The notes below the pieces were generated by a model. It saw nothing but the letters and a program-made list of their open reading frames with translations. It ran no database searches and was not told the DNA's origin. Source: Gordonia zhenghanii (GTDB lineage Bacteria; Actinomycetota; Actinomycetes; Mycobacteriales; Mycobacteriaceae). Taken from it: a stretch of 64,000 nucleotides of DNA. Within the stretch, counting starts at the first letter, position 1; each line of letters starts with the position of its first letter. Of this stretch, positions 39,310-47,477 are shown in pieces. Position numbers and translations under genes: made by a program. The stretch lies in NCBI RefSeq assembly GCF_021738965.1, contig NZ_JAKKOQ010000016.1:1-64000 (forward strand). The letters run 5' to 3'.

Positions 39310-40380
39310 ATGAGTACCCCCCTCCTGCGGCTGGTCGTCCTCTACGGCGGAGTCTCTGCTGAACACGACGTGTCCCGGGTCAGCGCGGCGCACGTGCTGG
39401 CCGCCGCAGATCGCGACAAGTACACGCTGGTCCCGGTCGGTGTCGACAAGAACGGCGTCTGGCACCGCAACGACGCTGTGGCCGCAGCACTGGCGGCAGG
39501 CGAAGCCCTGCCGAACAGCCTCGACGTCGAGGGACCCGAGGTGAATCCCCTGCAGATAGTGCGCGCAGACGGCGAGCTGACCGTCGTCCTCCCGCTGCTG
39601 CACGGACCGCACGGCGAGGACGGGACCGTCCAGGGCATGCTCGAACTGTTCAAGGTCCCCTACGTCGGCTGCGGCGTCCTCGGTTCGGCGTTGTGCATGG
39701 ACAAGGCGATGGCCAAGGAAGTCGCGGCCCGCGCAGGAATCCCGCAATGCGGCTGGATCACGTTCCGCGACGGTGTCGACGACGCGCGCGCCATCGTCGA
39801 CCGTGCCGTCGATCAGCTCGGACTTCCGATCTTCGTCAAGCCCGCGAACATGGGATCGTCCGTCGGTGTCTCGCGGGCGGGCTCTGCTGACGAGCTCGAC
39901 AAGGCGATCAACCTCGCGTTGCGGTACGACGACGTCGTCGTCCTCGAAGAGGCCCTCACCGCCCGCGAGATCGAGGTGGGAGTCCTCGGCAACACCGCGC
40001 CGGACACCACCGCGCCCGGAGAGATCAAGGTAGGCAGCGATTTCTACGACTACGAGGACAAGTACGTCACCGGTTCCGCCGAACTGATGATCCCGGCACC
40101 GCTGGAGGACGACGCAATCGCGCGCGTGCGCGAGCTCGCCGCCCACGCGTTCGTCGCCCTCCGGTGCGCGGGTATGGCGCGTGTCGACTTCTTCTACGAG
40201 GAGGGCGGCCGCGGCTGGCTCCTCAACGAGATCAACACGATCCCGGGGTTCACGCCGAGCTCGATGTACCCGAAGATGTGGGAGAACTCGGGCATCGCCT
40301 ACCCAGACCTCATCGATCGTCTCGTGACGCTGGCTCTCGAAGTCCACCGCCGCCGGAGTTCGTTCTCGACCGAGCACTGA
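39310..40380 (+). CDS. ddl: D-alanine--D-alanine ligase
   Basis: A 356-aa ATP-grasp D-Ala-D-Ala ligase. Landmarks: VVLYGGVSAEHDVSRVSA at the N terminus, LPLLHGPHGEDGTVQGMLE, the GMDKxxxK equivalent CMDKAMAK, IFVKPANMGSSVGVSR, and LLNEINTIPGFTPSSMYPKM at the metal site with the E-x-N. It supplies the dipeptide that MurF adds. ATG 39310 follows a TATCCT -10 (39297-39302) by 7 bp, so the transcript is probably leaderless. The omega-loop Tyr/Lys region reads YDYEDKYVTGSAE, consistent with D-Ala rather than D-lactate use. Confidence 0.93.
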   Translation: MSTPLLRLVVLYGGVSAEHDVSRVSAAHVLAAADRDKYTLVPVGVDKNGVWHRNDAVAAALAAGEALPNSLDVEGPEVNPLQIVRADGELTVVLPLLHGPHGEDGTVQGMLELFKVPYVGCGVLGSALCMDKAMAKEVAARAGIPQCGWITFRDGVDDARAIVDRAVDQLGLPIFVKPANMGSSVGVSRAGSADELDKAINLALRYDDVVVLEEALTAREIEVGVLGNTAPDTTAPGEIKVGSDFYDYEDKYVTGSAELMIPAPLEDDAIARVRELAAHAFVALRCAGMARVDFFYEEGGRGWLLNEINTIPGFTPSSMYPKMWENSGIAYPDLIDRLVTLALEVHRRRSSFSTEH

Positions 40381-40436
40381 CGAAGCGTCAGCTTCAAATC
40401 TCTGCGCAGGGAATCGAATCCTGCGAGAGTGAAGCG

Positions 40437-41075
40437 GTGACCTATCTCCTCGCTGTCGACTCGTCCATCACCGGCCCGGACTCCGTGTCCCGCCCTCTCG
40501 TCGCCGAGTTCGCCGACGCCTGGTGTGCTGCCGGATCCGACCGAAGCGTCCTCTCCCGCGATCTCGCCGCGAATCCCGTCCCACATCTGACCACGGCCGG
40601 GCTGCATTACGCCGAAGCGATGCGCCGACCGCACGAGAGCGTCGATCCAGCCGCAGCAGAACTGCAGCGGCAGTTGATCGACGAGGTCGCAGGCGCAGCG
40701 GCCGTCGTCATCGGGGCCCCGATGTACAACTGGTCGATTCCGTCGACCCTCAAGGCGTGGCTCGACCACCTGCACGTGTTGGGCGCGACCACGTCGAGCG
40801 ACGAAGAGCCCGGGAGTCTGGCTGGCATCCCCGTCATCGTGGTGTCACCTCGCGGCTTGGCGTACGACAACTCCGATCCGGAGCAGGCAGGCGACTACAC
40901 GGTGCCCGCGATCGAGAAGATCCTCGCCGAATCGATGGGAATGGCCGTGACGAGCGTGGCCGTCGACTTCACCCTCGCCGACCGTCTGCCGCCACTGGCC
41001 GAACATTCGGCGACGGCCGCCGCGTCGAAGGCCGAGGCTCTCGAGCGACTGCGCGAGCTTGCCCGGACGCTCTGA
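40437..41075 (+). CDS. FMN-dependent NAD(P)H azoreductase / quinone reductase
   Basis: A 212-aa flavodoxin-fold reductase of the AzoR type. The phosphate-binding start is VDSSITGPDSVSRPL, and the FMN segment GAPMYNWSIPSTLKAWLDHL matches the AzoR signature PMYNFxIPSTLKAWID; VVSPRGLAYDN is the second FMN loop. These enzymes reduce quinones or azo bonds by two-electron transfer. GTG 40437 overlaps a GAAGCG context without a strong ribosome site. It stands after ddl on the same strand (56 bp), with no obvious functional link. Confidence 0.87.
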   Translation: MTYLLAVDSSITGPDSVSRPLVAEFADAWCAAGSDRSVLSRDLAANPVPHLTTAGLHYAEAMRRPHESVDPAAAELQRQLIDEVAGAAAVVIGAPMYNWSIPSTLKAWLDHLHVLGATTSSDEEPGSLAGIPVIVVSPRGLAYDNSDPEQAGDYTVPAIEKILAESMGMAVTSVAVDFTLADRLPPLAEHSATAAASKAEALERLRELARTL

Positions 41076-41124
41076 CTCCTGGACTGAAGGCCCACGGCAT
41101 GGGCTATCTAACCCCGCGGCATGG

Positions 41125-41160
41125 AAAAGGCCCCCGATCTGTAATCAGATCGAGGGCCTT
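41125..41160 (-). terminator. Intrinsic terminator behind tRNA-Ser
   Basis: On the minus strand AAGGCCCTCGATCT pairs with AGATCGGGGGCCTT across a short loop and is followed by TTCC. The hairpin begins directly 3' of the tRNA-Ser gene, a clear factor-independent terminator. Confidence 0.85.
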
Positions 41161-41163
41161 CGG

Positions 41164-41251
41164 CGGTGGCGGGGGGATTTGAACCCCCGGTGCAGGGTCA
41201 CTACACACGACATTTCGAGTGTCGCACCTTCGGCCGCTCGGACACGCCACC
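41164..41251 (-). tRNA. tRNA-Ser(CGA)
   Basis: An 88-nt type-II tRNA on the minus strand. The acceptor stem GGTGGCG pairs with CGCCACC, with discriminator G. The anticodon stem CGACA/TGTCG holds the loop CTCGAAA, so the anticodon is CGA (reads UCG). A long variable arm (TGTAGTGACCCTGCA) and the T-arm GGGGGTTCAAATCCCCC follow. CCA is not encoded. The long variable arm and G discriminator confirm serine identity. Confidence 0.97.
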
Positions 41252-41337
41252 GCGAAGAACTATACGGTAGTCGTCAGTGAGTGTGAAATCAGCTGGTCAG
41301 CAGTCGTTTCCGCCGTGTTTCGCTACGTGATGCCCGA

Positions 41338-41625
41338 CTACTTGCTGCCCGACGATCCGTTGCCCGACAACTTGTCGGCGATCTCGCCGAACTTGACCTT
41401 GGCCGTGTTCATCGCACCCTGCACGTTCTCGTTCTTGGAGACCTCGTCGAGCTTCTCGCGGGCCGTCGACACCGCGCCCTGGACCTGCTCGCTGTTGGCG
41501 ACCTCGTCGAACTTCCCCTTCGCGGAGTCGACTGCGCCCTTGACCTGATCGCTCTCCGCGAACTCGTTGACCTTGCCGATCACCTGGCCCGCGAGCTTGG
41601 TGACTTTGTCCATCGGATCCGACAT
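41338..41625 (-). CDS. Small three-repeat amphipathic-helix protein
   Basis: A 95-aa charged helical protein. After MSDPMDKVTKLAGQVIGKV come three 21-residue repeats, beginning SDQVKGAVDSAKGKFDEVAN, SEQVQGAVSTAREKLDEVSK and NENVQGAMNTAKVKFGEIAD, and a Ser/Gly tail. The repeats would form amphipathic helices, like LEA or apolipoprotein segments; MT0933-type antitoxins have similar composition. There is no signal peptide or toxin neighbour. It sits between tRNA-Ser and tadA with its own ribosome site (GAAGGGGAAGTC). Function unknown; a stress or membrane-associating role is a guess. Confidence 0.7.
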   Translation of the reverse strand: MSDPMDKVTKLAGQVIGKVNEFAESDQVKGAVDSAKGKFDEVANSEQVQGAVSTAREKLDEVSKNENVQGAMNTAKVKFGEIADKLSGNGSSGSK

Positions 41626-41666
41626 GACTTCCCCTTCGATCGTCGTCCTTCAAGTGTGCCGCAGAT

Positions 41667-42146
41667 TCAGCGGCGGCGGGTGGCGAAGAAGTCGGTGACC
41701 AACTCTGCGCACTCGTCGGCCAAGACTCCACCGAGGACCTCGGGCCGGTGGACCAGCCGCGGGTCGCGCAGCACGTCCCACAACGACCCGACGGCACCGG
41801 TCTTGGGCTCCCATGCTCCGAACACGACGCGGGAGACGCGCGCGAGCCCGATCGCGCCGGCGCACATCGTGCACGGTTCAACGGTCACGGCCACCGTGCA
41901 GCCTTCCAGCCGCCACCCGTCGCCGTACCGTCTCGTTGCCTCCCGCAGCGCAAGGACTTCGGCGTGCGCCGTCGGGTCTCCGTCTGCCTCACGACGATTC
42001 GCGGCGCGCGCGAGCTCGGAACCGTCGGGTCCGTACACGACGGCTCCGATCGGCACGTCCTGGTCATCGGCCGACCGGGCCGCGTCGAGGGCGACCCGCA
42101 TCATCGTCTCGGCGTCGCGGTGCACCGCTCCCCGATCGACGCTCAT
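41667..42146 (-). CDS. tadA: tRNA-specific adenosine deaminase
   Basis: A 159-aa zinc deaminase converting A34 to inosine in tRNA-Arg(ACG). The catalytic zinc site is complete: DPTAHAEVLALRE (His and Glu) and VEPCTMCAGA (two Cys); RVVFGAWEPKTGAVGS follows, as in TadA rather than guanine or cytosine deaminases. It lies 7 bp after the gene encoding the TadA-associated protein, which is the conserved actinobacterial order (Rv3752c-Rv3753c). Confidence 0.95.
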   Translation of the reverse strand: MSVDRGAVHRDAETMMRVALDAARSADDQDVPIGAVVYGPDGSELARAANRREADGDPTAHAEVLALREATRRYGDGWRLEGCTVAVTVEPCTMCAGAIGLARVSRVVFGAWEPKTGAVGSLWDVLRDPRLVHRPEVLGGVLADECAELVTDFFATRRR

Positions 42147-42153
42147 CGTCGAG

Positions 42154-42675
42154 TCAGTGGCCGATCTTGTCGAGCACGGCGGACAGTTCGTCCGCGAACC
42201 CGAGCCGCGCCGCGATCATGCCGATCTGCTCGTCGGCGTACAGATCGGTGTCGCCGACGATGATGCTCATCACGGCGTCCGGAAGTCCGAGGTCGGCGAG
42301 GATCGCGAGATCGCCTTCCTCCCACGGGTCGACGTCGTCGATCTCGTCGGGATCCAGATCCGGCACGTCGACGTTCAACGCATCGAGCACATCGACGGCG
42401 ATGTCGTAGTCGATGGCAGCGGTCGCGTCCGAAACCAGCAGTCGCGCGCCAGACGGTGACGGCCGCACGACGACGAAGAACTCGTCGTCGACGTCGAGCA
42501 GCCCGAACATCGCACCGGCGGCACGCAGCTCGCGCAGTTGCAGCTCGGCGTCGTCGAGGCTGTCGAGCGCGGACGGCTTCAGCGGTGACAGCTGCCAGCC
42601 GCCCTCATCACGGACGACGGCCACCGCGAAACCGTCGACATCGGGGTAATCGCTCTGCGCGACAGGCTTCGCCAT
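42154..42675 (-). CDS. tRNA adenosine deaminase-associated protein
   Basis: A 173-aa acidic cytoplasmic protein, always next to tadA in this order and known in annotation only as a TadA-associated protein (M. tuberculosis Rv3753c). Typical features are GFAVAVVRDEGGWQLSPL at the start, a strand-rich DDEFFVVVRPSP segment and a long acidic middle (LDPDEIDDVDPWEEGD). ATG 42675 is chosen because the frame further upstream has no family support. The tadA gene follows 7 bp downstream; tyrA is divergent. Confidence 0.85.
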   Translation of the reverse strand: MAKPVAQSDYPDVDGFAVAVVRDEGGWQLSPLKPSALDSLDDAELQLRELRAAGAMFGLLDVDDEFFVVVRPSPSGARLLVSDATAAIDYDIAVDVLDALNVDVPDLDPDEIDDVDPWEEGDLAILADLGLPDAVMSIIVGDTDLYADEQIGMIAARLGFADELSAVLDKIGH

Positions 42676-42850
42676 GTCCGCCACGGTAGTCGGTTTTCCG
42701 GGCACTCCCAAGTCCGATTCCCTGGCTCGCCAACTCGTTTGCGCCGCCGACGCCCCGATCACAACGGAACCGAACCCGTACGGCGCAGACGGTGCTGCGT
42801 TCGGGTCGGTCGATCTCGCCTCCACCCCGACGGTGTGCCACGGTAGATAC

Positions 42851-43801
42851 ATGCCTGCTGCGTCGTCTCGCCCCGTCTGCGTCCTCGGTCTCGGCCTCAT
42901 CGGCGGATCGCTGCTGCGGCGACTCGCGGGGACCCGGACGACATTCGGATACAACAGGTCGGTCGCCACCGTCGAGGCGGCCGTCGCCGACGGATACGAC
43001 GCCTCGGGCGACCTGGCTCAGACGCTCGCGCGCGCCGCCGCCGAGGATGCGGTGATCGTGCTCGCGACACCGGCCACGGCACTCGGGTCGATCATCGACG
43101 CCGTCGCCGAGCACGCTCCGACCTGCCTGGTCACCGACGTGGTCAGCGTGAAGGAGGAGGTCGCCCGGATCGTCGCGGACCGTCACCCGCGGGCCCGCTA
43201 CGTCGGCGGCCACCCGATGACGGGCACCGTCCACTCCGGCTGGGACGCGACCGACCCCGATCTGTTCACGGACGCGATGTGGATGGTCACCACCCACGAC
43301 GACACCGACGCCGACGACTGGCTGGCCGTCGCCGAGATCGCCCGTGCGGCAGGCTCGTACGTGGTCCCCGCCGCGAACGACGCACATGACCGGGCAGCAG
43401 CAGCAATCTCCCACAATCCGCATCTGACCGCGGCCGTCACCGCCGCCGTCGGTGCAGGCGAGAGCCGACTGCCGCTGCGTCTGGCGGCAGGGAGTTTCCG
43501 CGACGGAACGCGAGTGGCGGCAACCCCGCCCGAATTGCAGCGCGCCATGCTCGAAGCGAACGCCGTCTCGCTCCTCAACACGCTCAGTGAGACGATCGAC
43601 CGGCTCGTCGCCGCACGTGACCGGCTCCGCGACCTCGGGGACGTCGCCGCAGTCGTCGAGGCCGGGCATCGTGCCCGACTGGCCTACGAAGAGATCGCGT
43701 CAGGCGAGGTCGAGCCGATCGTCGGCGTCACCGTCGGCGAGGCGGGGTGGGCGCAGGAATTACGTCGTCAAGCCCACCAGGCGCGTGTCTGGATCGGCTG
43801 A
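42851..43801 (+). CDS. tyrA: Prephenate dehydrogenase
   Basis: A 316-aa NAD-dependent dehydrogenase of tyrosine synthesis. The Rossmann motif CVLGLGLIGGSLLRRL is followed by FGYNRS, LATPATALG, VTDVVSVKEEV and the catalytic segment VGGHPMTGTVHSGWDA with the His of the active site; AISHNPHLTAA is the substrate His region. No ACT domain is present. ATG 42851 directly follows TAGATAC and is probably leaderless. It lies divergent from the tadA pair, as in M. tuberculosis (Rv3754). Confidence 0.93.
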   Translation: MPAASSRPVCVLGLGLIGGSLLRRLAGTRTTFGYNRSVATVEAAVADGYDASGDLAQTLARAAAEDAVIVLATPATALGSIIDAVAEHAPTCLVTDVVSVKEEVARIVADRHPRARYVGGHPMTGTVHSGWDATDPDLFTDAMWMVTTHDDTDADDWLAVAEIARAAGSYVVPAANDAHDRAAAAISHNPHLTAAVTAAVGAGESRLPLRLAAGSFRDGTRVAATPPELQRAMLEANAVSLLNTLSETIDRLVAARDRLRDLGDVAAVVEAGHRARLAYEEIASGEVEPIVGVTVGEAGWAQELRRQAHQARVWIG

Positions 43802-43807
43802 CGCGCG

Positions 43808-44398
43808 TCAGATGCGGGTCGCGACGCCCGGATAGTCCAGGACCAGGCCGCCCTCGTCGAGGACCAGTTCGACGGTCCCCGACGCCGTGGTGATCGTGGC
43901 CGTCCCGTCGCCGATCGTGTACGACGCGGCGGCGGGCTCCACCTCGAACGTCGGCAACCGCAGACTCACCAGCGGAACATCGGTCAACGCTCCTCTGCCG
44001 AAGAACTTGTGACGGAAGATCGGAAGAGCCGACAGGAACGGCGACATCGCGACGTCCACGCCCTCGGCGCCGTCGAAGTCGCTCTGCACAGTGCTGTACG
44101 GGGTCTGCACCATCCACCGGCCGTCCATGTCACGACTCAGGTCCAGGGGAGCGTCCCCGCCGGCCTTGAGCACGCGGAACGAGAGCCTGCGGGTGACGCC
44201 GATATCGTTCGCGACCAGTTCGTACGACGACGAGTACGCCTCGACTTCGGGCGTCTGCGCCGAGATGATCCGCCCGTAAGCACGCAGGCGGCCGCCCACC
44301 GTGTTGAGTCGCACCTGCTCGAAGCGTCCACCGTCGACGGATCGCCAGGTGAACATCGTCTTGGCTCCGGTGTCGGCTGCCTCTTCGGAAGAAGTCAC
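43808..44398 (-). CDS. Putative glycolipid-binding domain protein
   Basis: A 196-aa soluble protein matching the pattern of the Glycolipid_bind (PF06475) family: FTWRSVDGGRFEQVRL near the start, YSSSYELVANDIGVTRRLSF, DMDGRWMV, then SPFLSALPIFRH and a beta-rich end. The family is thought to bind lipid glycosides and has a barrel like LolA or spoIIE-type lipid binders; its role is poorly known. An internal ATG at 44356, beginning MFTWRSV, may be the true start. No export signal is present. It converges on tyrA with 6 bp between stops. Confidence 0.6.
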   Translation of the reverse strand: MTSSEEAADTGAKTMFTWRSVDGGRFEQVRLNTVGGRLRAYGRIISAQTPEVEAYSSSYELVANDIGVTRRLSFRVLKAGGDAPLDLSRDMDGRWMVQTPYSTVQSDFDGAEGVDVAMSPFLSALPIFRHKFFGRGALTDVPLVSLRLPTFEVEPAAASYTIGDGTATITTASGTVELVLDEGGLVLDYPGVATRI

Positions 44399-44450
44399 AC
44401 GTCTACGTTAGGGCATCGGACGCGACACCACCGGCGCGCACACCTGAAGT

Positions 44451-45140
44451 TCAGCCGACCGCGCGGCAGGCGAGGACTCCCGACGTGCCCTCAGCGGTCT
44501 CCTCGTGCGCGACGACCTGACCGTCGACGGTGATCGTGCACGACGCCGGAGCCCCCGGCGCGACGACCACGCGGATCTGAAGGAGACCGGTCGACGCACG
44601 TATCGTCTGACGCCATTGCGGGCCTTGCATGTGGACGAGTTGGACTCCGCTGCTGTCGATGTACAGCACGGCGGAGCCCGGAGCCGCGTCGACCGCGAGA
44701 TCCGCTTCGAGTCCGGCGGGCGCGGGCTGCTTGGTCTCGCCAGGCACCTCGTCGGTCGGCTCGATCGACTTGGGCAGATACGGGTCGGTGGTGTTCTGCG
44801 AGACCGGCGTGTCGTCGCGGACGGTCGCGGTGTCGGTGCCGTCGCCGCCGGACATCAGTTTCAGCCCGCCTGCGACCACCAGAACCAGGAGGACGACCAT
44901 GGCCACACCGAGCGCCGTGCGCTTACGCGAGTCGCCGGGTCCGGGGGGAGGCGTCGGCGCCGCGTACTGAAGCTGCTCGGGCTGGACCGACTGAGGCTGC
45001 GCGTCGGGGTCTGGGTCCGGTCGATACGTGTAGCGCGGCGCGCCGTCCGGCCCGTAGCCCAACGCCGGGTACTGCTGACCGACAGCCAGCGGCGGCCGGT
45101 AGCCCGGCTGCTGCGCGTGTTCTGACCGTCCCGAATCCAT
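44451..45140 (-). CDS. MmpS-like single-span membrane protein
   Basis: A 229-aa protein: a proline/tyrosine/glutamine-rich cytoplasmic N terminus (residues 1-72), one transmembrane segment (LGVAMVVLLVLVVAGGLKL, near residues 75-95), a charged linker, and an exported beta-sandwich with a disulfide pair (ASCTITVDGQVV and GVLACRAVG). This fold resembles the MmpS accessory proteins of mycobacterial lipid export, but no MmpL gene is adjacent. The two Cys would be oxidised outside the membrane. ATG 45140 is used. Confidence 0.7.
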   Translation of the reverse strand: MDSGRSEHAQQPGYRPPLAVGQQYPALGYGPDGAPRYTYRPDPDPDAQPQSVQPEQLQYAAPTPPPGPGDSRKRTALGVAMVVLLVLVVAGGLKLMSGGDGTDTATVRDDTPVSQNTTDPYLPKSIEPTDEVPGETKQPAPAGLEADLAVDAAPGSAVLYIDSSGVQLVHMQGPQWRQTIRASTGLLQIRVVVAPGAPASCTITVDGQVVAHEETAEGTSGVLACRAVG

Positions 45141-45171
45141 CTCTGTCAGAGTACGCGGAGCCCGGACACGC

Positions 45172-45208
45172 GAACGCCCCCGGTGAGATGAACTCACCGG
45201 GGGCGTTC
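45172..45208 (-). terminator. Terminator hairpin of the fadBA operon
   Basis: GAACGCCCCCGGTGAG and CTCACCGGGGGCGTTC form a perfect 16-bp stem with a 5-nt loop, 37 bp downstream of the fadB stop. The stem lacks a T-run, which is common in actinobacterial terminators. Confidence 0.75.
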
Positions 45209-45245
45209 GAGGTCTCGTCTCTGCTCTCGCGAGCAAAAGATCCGA

Positions 45246-47444
45246 CTACTTGACGAGGTTCTCGTTCGTCAGCTTGGTCACGCCGGCTTCAGCCTTCTCG
45301 ACGAGCGAGGCGGGCGGAGTGAAGTTGTCGCCGTACTTGGCTGCGAGGTCCTTGGCGCGGGCCACGAAGCCTGCGACACCCCCCTCGTAACCGTTGATGT
45401 ACTGGACGACGCCACCGGTCCAGGCCGGGAAGCCGATGCCGAAGATCGAACCGATGTTCGCGTCCTCGACGGAGGTCAGAACACCTTCGTCGAAGCACTT
45501 CACGGTCTCAAGGGCCTCGGCGAAGAGCATGCGCTCCTTCATGTCCTCGAGCGGGATCTCGACCGAACCCGACTTGAAGTTCTCGCGGACACCCGGCCAG
45601 ATGAGGCCGCGCTTGCCGTCCTCGTCGTAGTCGTAGAAGCCCTTGCCGTCCTTCTTGGACGTACGGCCCAGCTCGACCATCTTGTCGACCACGGCGTACG
45701 AGCCGTGATCGGGGTAGTCGACGCCCGCGGCCTCGGCAGCGGCCTGGGTCTCCTTGCGGATCTTCTGCATGAGAGTGAGCGTCAGCTCATCGGACAGCTG
45801 CAGCGGCGGAGCCGGGTAGCCGGCCTGGCCGCCTGCCTGCTCGATGAACGCAGGCTCGACGCCTTCACCCACGGCCGCGAGGGCTTCGTTGATGAACGTT
45901 CCGATGACACGGCTGGTGAAGAAGCCGCGGCTGTCGTTGACGACGATCGGCGTCTTGCGGATCTGCAGCGTGTAATCGATGACCTTGGCGAGCACCTCGT
46001 CCTTGGTCTTCTCGCCGCAGATGATCTCGACCAGCGGCATCTTGTCGACCGGCGAGAAGAAGTGGATTCCGATGAAGTCCTCGGGACGGTTCACGCCCTC
46101 GGCCAGCGTCGTGATCGGCAGGGTCGAGGTGTTCGAGCCGAGGACGGCGTCGGGCTCGACGATGTCCTGGATCTCCTGGAACACCTTGTTCTTGACCTCG
46201 ACGGACTCGAACGCGGCCTCGATCACGAGGTCGACGCCCTTGAAGTCGGCCGCGTCGACGGTCGGGGTGATGCGGGCGAGCAGGGCGTCGCTCTTCTCCT
46301 GCGTGGTCTTGCCGCGCTTGAGTGCCTTCTCCTCGAGCTTCTCCGCGTAGCCCTTGCCTCGCTTGGCGGCGTCGAGGTCGATGTCCTTGAGGACGACCTC
46401 GATGCCTGCTTTCGCCGACACGTAGGCGATCGCAGCGCCCATCATGCCTGCGCCGATGACGCCGACCTTCTTGGCGGTGTACTTGTCGAAGCCGTCGGGG
46501 CGCGAGCCGCCCCCGTTGATGTGCTGCAGGTCGAAGAAGAACGCCTTGATCATGTTCTGTGCGACCTGACCGGTCACCAGCGACACGAAGTAGCGGGTCT
46601 CGACGACGTCGGCGGTGTCGATGTCGACGTATGCACCCTCGATGGCGGCGGCCATGATGGCGCGCGGCGCCGGCATGTTCGCGCCCTTGATCTGCTTGCG
46701 CAGCAGAGCCGGGAACGCGGGCAGGTTGGCCGCCATCGCCGGGTTGGTCGGTGCGCCGCCCGGGATCTTGTATCCCTTGACGTCGAACGGCTGCTGAGCC
46801 TCGGGGTTCGCCTTGATCCACGCTTTGGCGGCGGGGACGAGCTCGTCGATCGATCCGACGACCGCGTCGACCAGGCCGATCTCCTTGGCCTTGGTCGGGT
46901 TCATGCGCGGGCCCTGAAGCAGCACGCCCATGAGTGCCTGCTGGATGCCCAGGAGTCGGACGGTGCGGACCACGCCGCCGCCGCCCGGGAGCAGACCGAG
47001 GGTCACCTCGGGCAGACCGAGTACAGCGCCCTTGACGTCGGCGACCACGCGGTAGTGGCAGTGCAGAGCGATCTCCAGGCCGCCGCCGAGTGCTGCGCCA
47101 TTGACGGCTGCGACGACCGGCTTGCCGAGAGTCTCGAGGCGGCGCAGGACCGCCTTCATCTCATTCGTGCTCGCGTTGATCGAGGTCGCCAGCTCTTCTT
47201 TGGTCTGGTCGGCCGGCGGGTTCGTCATGTCCTTGAGGTCGCCGCCTGCGAAGAAGGTCTTCTTCGCAGAGGTCAGCACGACACCGGTGATGTCGTCCTT
47301 CTCGGCCTCGAGGCGATCGACGGTCGCGGCCATCGACTCCCGGTAGAGGTTGTTCATGGTGTTGGCGCCCTGGTTGGGGTCGTCCATGGTGAGGGTGACG
47401 ACGCCGTCGGCGTCCTTCTCCCACGAGATCATGTTGTCAGTCAT
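45246..47444 (-). CDS. fadB: Fatty-acid oxidation complex alpha subunit (hydratase/dehydrogenase)
   Basis: A 732-aa two-domain enzyme. Residues 1-280 form a crotonase domain with FFAGGDL and NGAALGGGLEIALHC (oxyanion loop) and LLPGGGGVVR; residues 320-620 form the 3-hydroxyacyl-CoA dehydrogenase with VGVIGAGMMGAAIAY, LGSNTSTLPIT, IGIHFFSPVDKMPLVEI (catalytic His) and FFTSRVIG. It catalyses hydration and NAD-dependent oxidation in the beta-oxidation spiral. It follows fadA by 33 bp, with GAGAAGGAAAAAC before the ATG; a 16-bp hairpin terminates the operon. This matches the FadA/FadB trifunctional pair of M. tuberculosis (Rv0859/Rv0860). Confidence 0.95.
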   Translation of the reverse strand: MTDNMISWEKDADGVVTLTMDDPNQGANTMNNLYRESMAATVDRLEAEKDDITGVVLTSAKKTFFAGGDLKDMTNPPADQTKEELATSINASTNEMKAVLRRLETLGKPVVAAVNGAALGGGLEIALHCHYRVVADVKGAVLGLPEVTLGLLPGGGGVVRTVRLLGIQQALMGVLLQGPRMNPTKAKEIGLVDAVVGSIDELVPAAKAWIKANPEAQQPFDVKGYKIPGGAPTNPAMAANLPAFPALLRKQIKGANMPAPRAIMAAAIEGAYVDIDTADVVETRYFVSLVTGQVAQNMIKAFFFDLQHINGGGSRPDGFDKYTAKKVGVIGAGMMGAAIAYVSAKAGIEVVLKDIDLDAAKRGKGYAEKLEEKALKRGKTTQEKSDALLARITPTVDAADFKGVDLVIEAAFESVEVKNKVFQEIQDIVEPDAVLGSNTSTLPITTLAEGVNRPEDFIGIHFFSPVDKMPLVEIICGEKTKDEVLAKVIDYTLQIRKTPIVVNDSRGFFTSRVIGTFINEALAAVGEGVEPAFIEQAGGQAGYPAPPLQLSDELTLTLMQKIRKETQAAAEAAGVDYPDHGSYAVVDKMVELGRTSKKDGKGFYDYDEDGKRGLIWPGVRENFKSGSVEIPLEDMKERMLFAEALETVKCFDEGVLTSVEDANIGSIFGIGFPAWTGGVVQYINGYEGGVAGFVARAKDLAAKYGDNFTPPASLVEKAEAGVTKLTNENLVK

Positions 47445-47477
47445 GGTGAAGTGTTTTTCCTTCTCGTTCCGGGGCGA

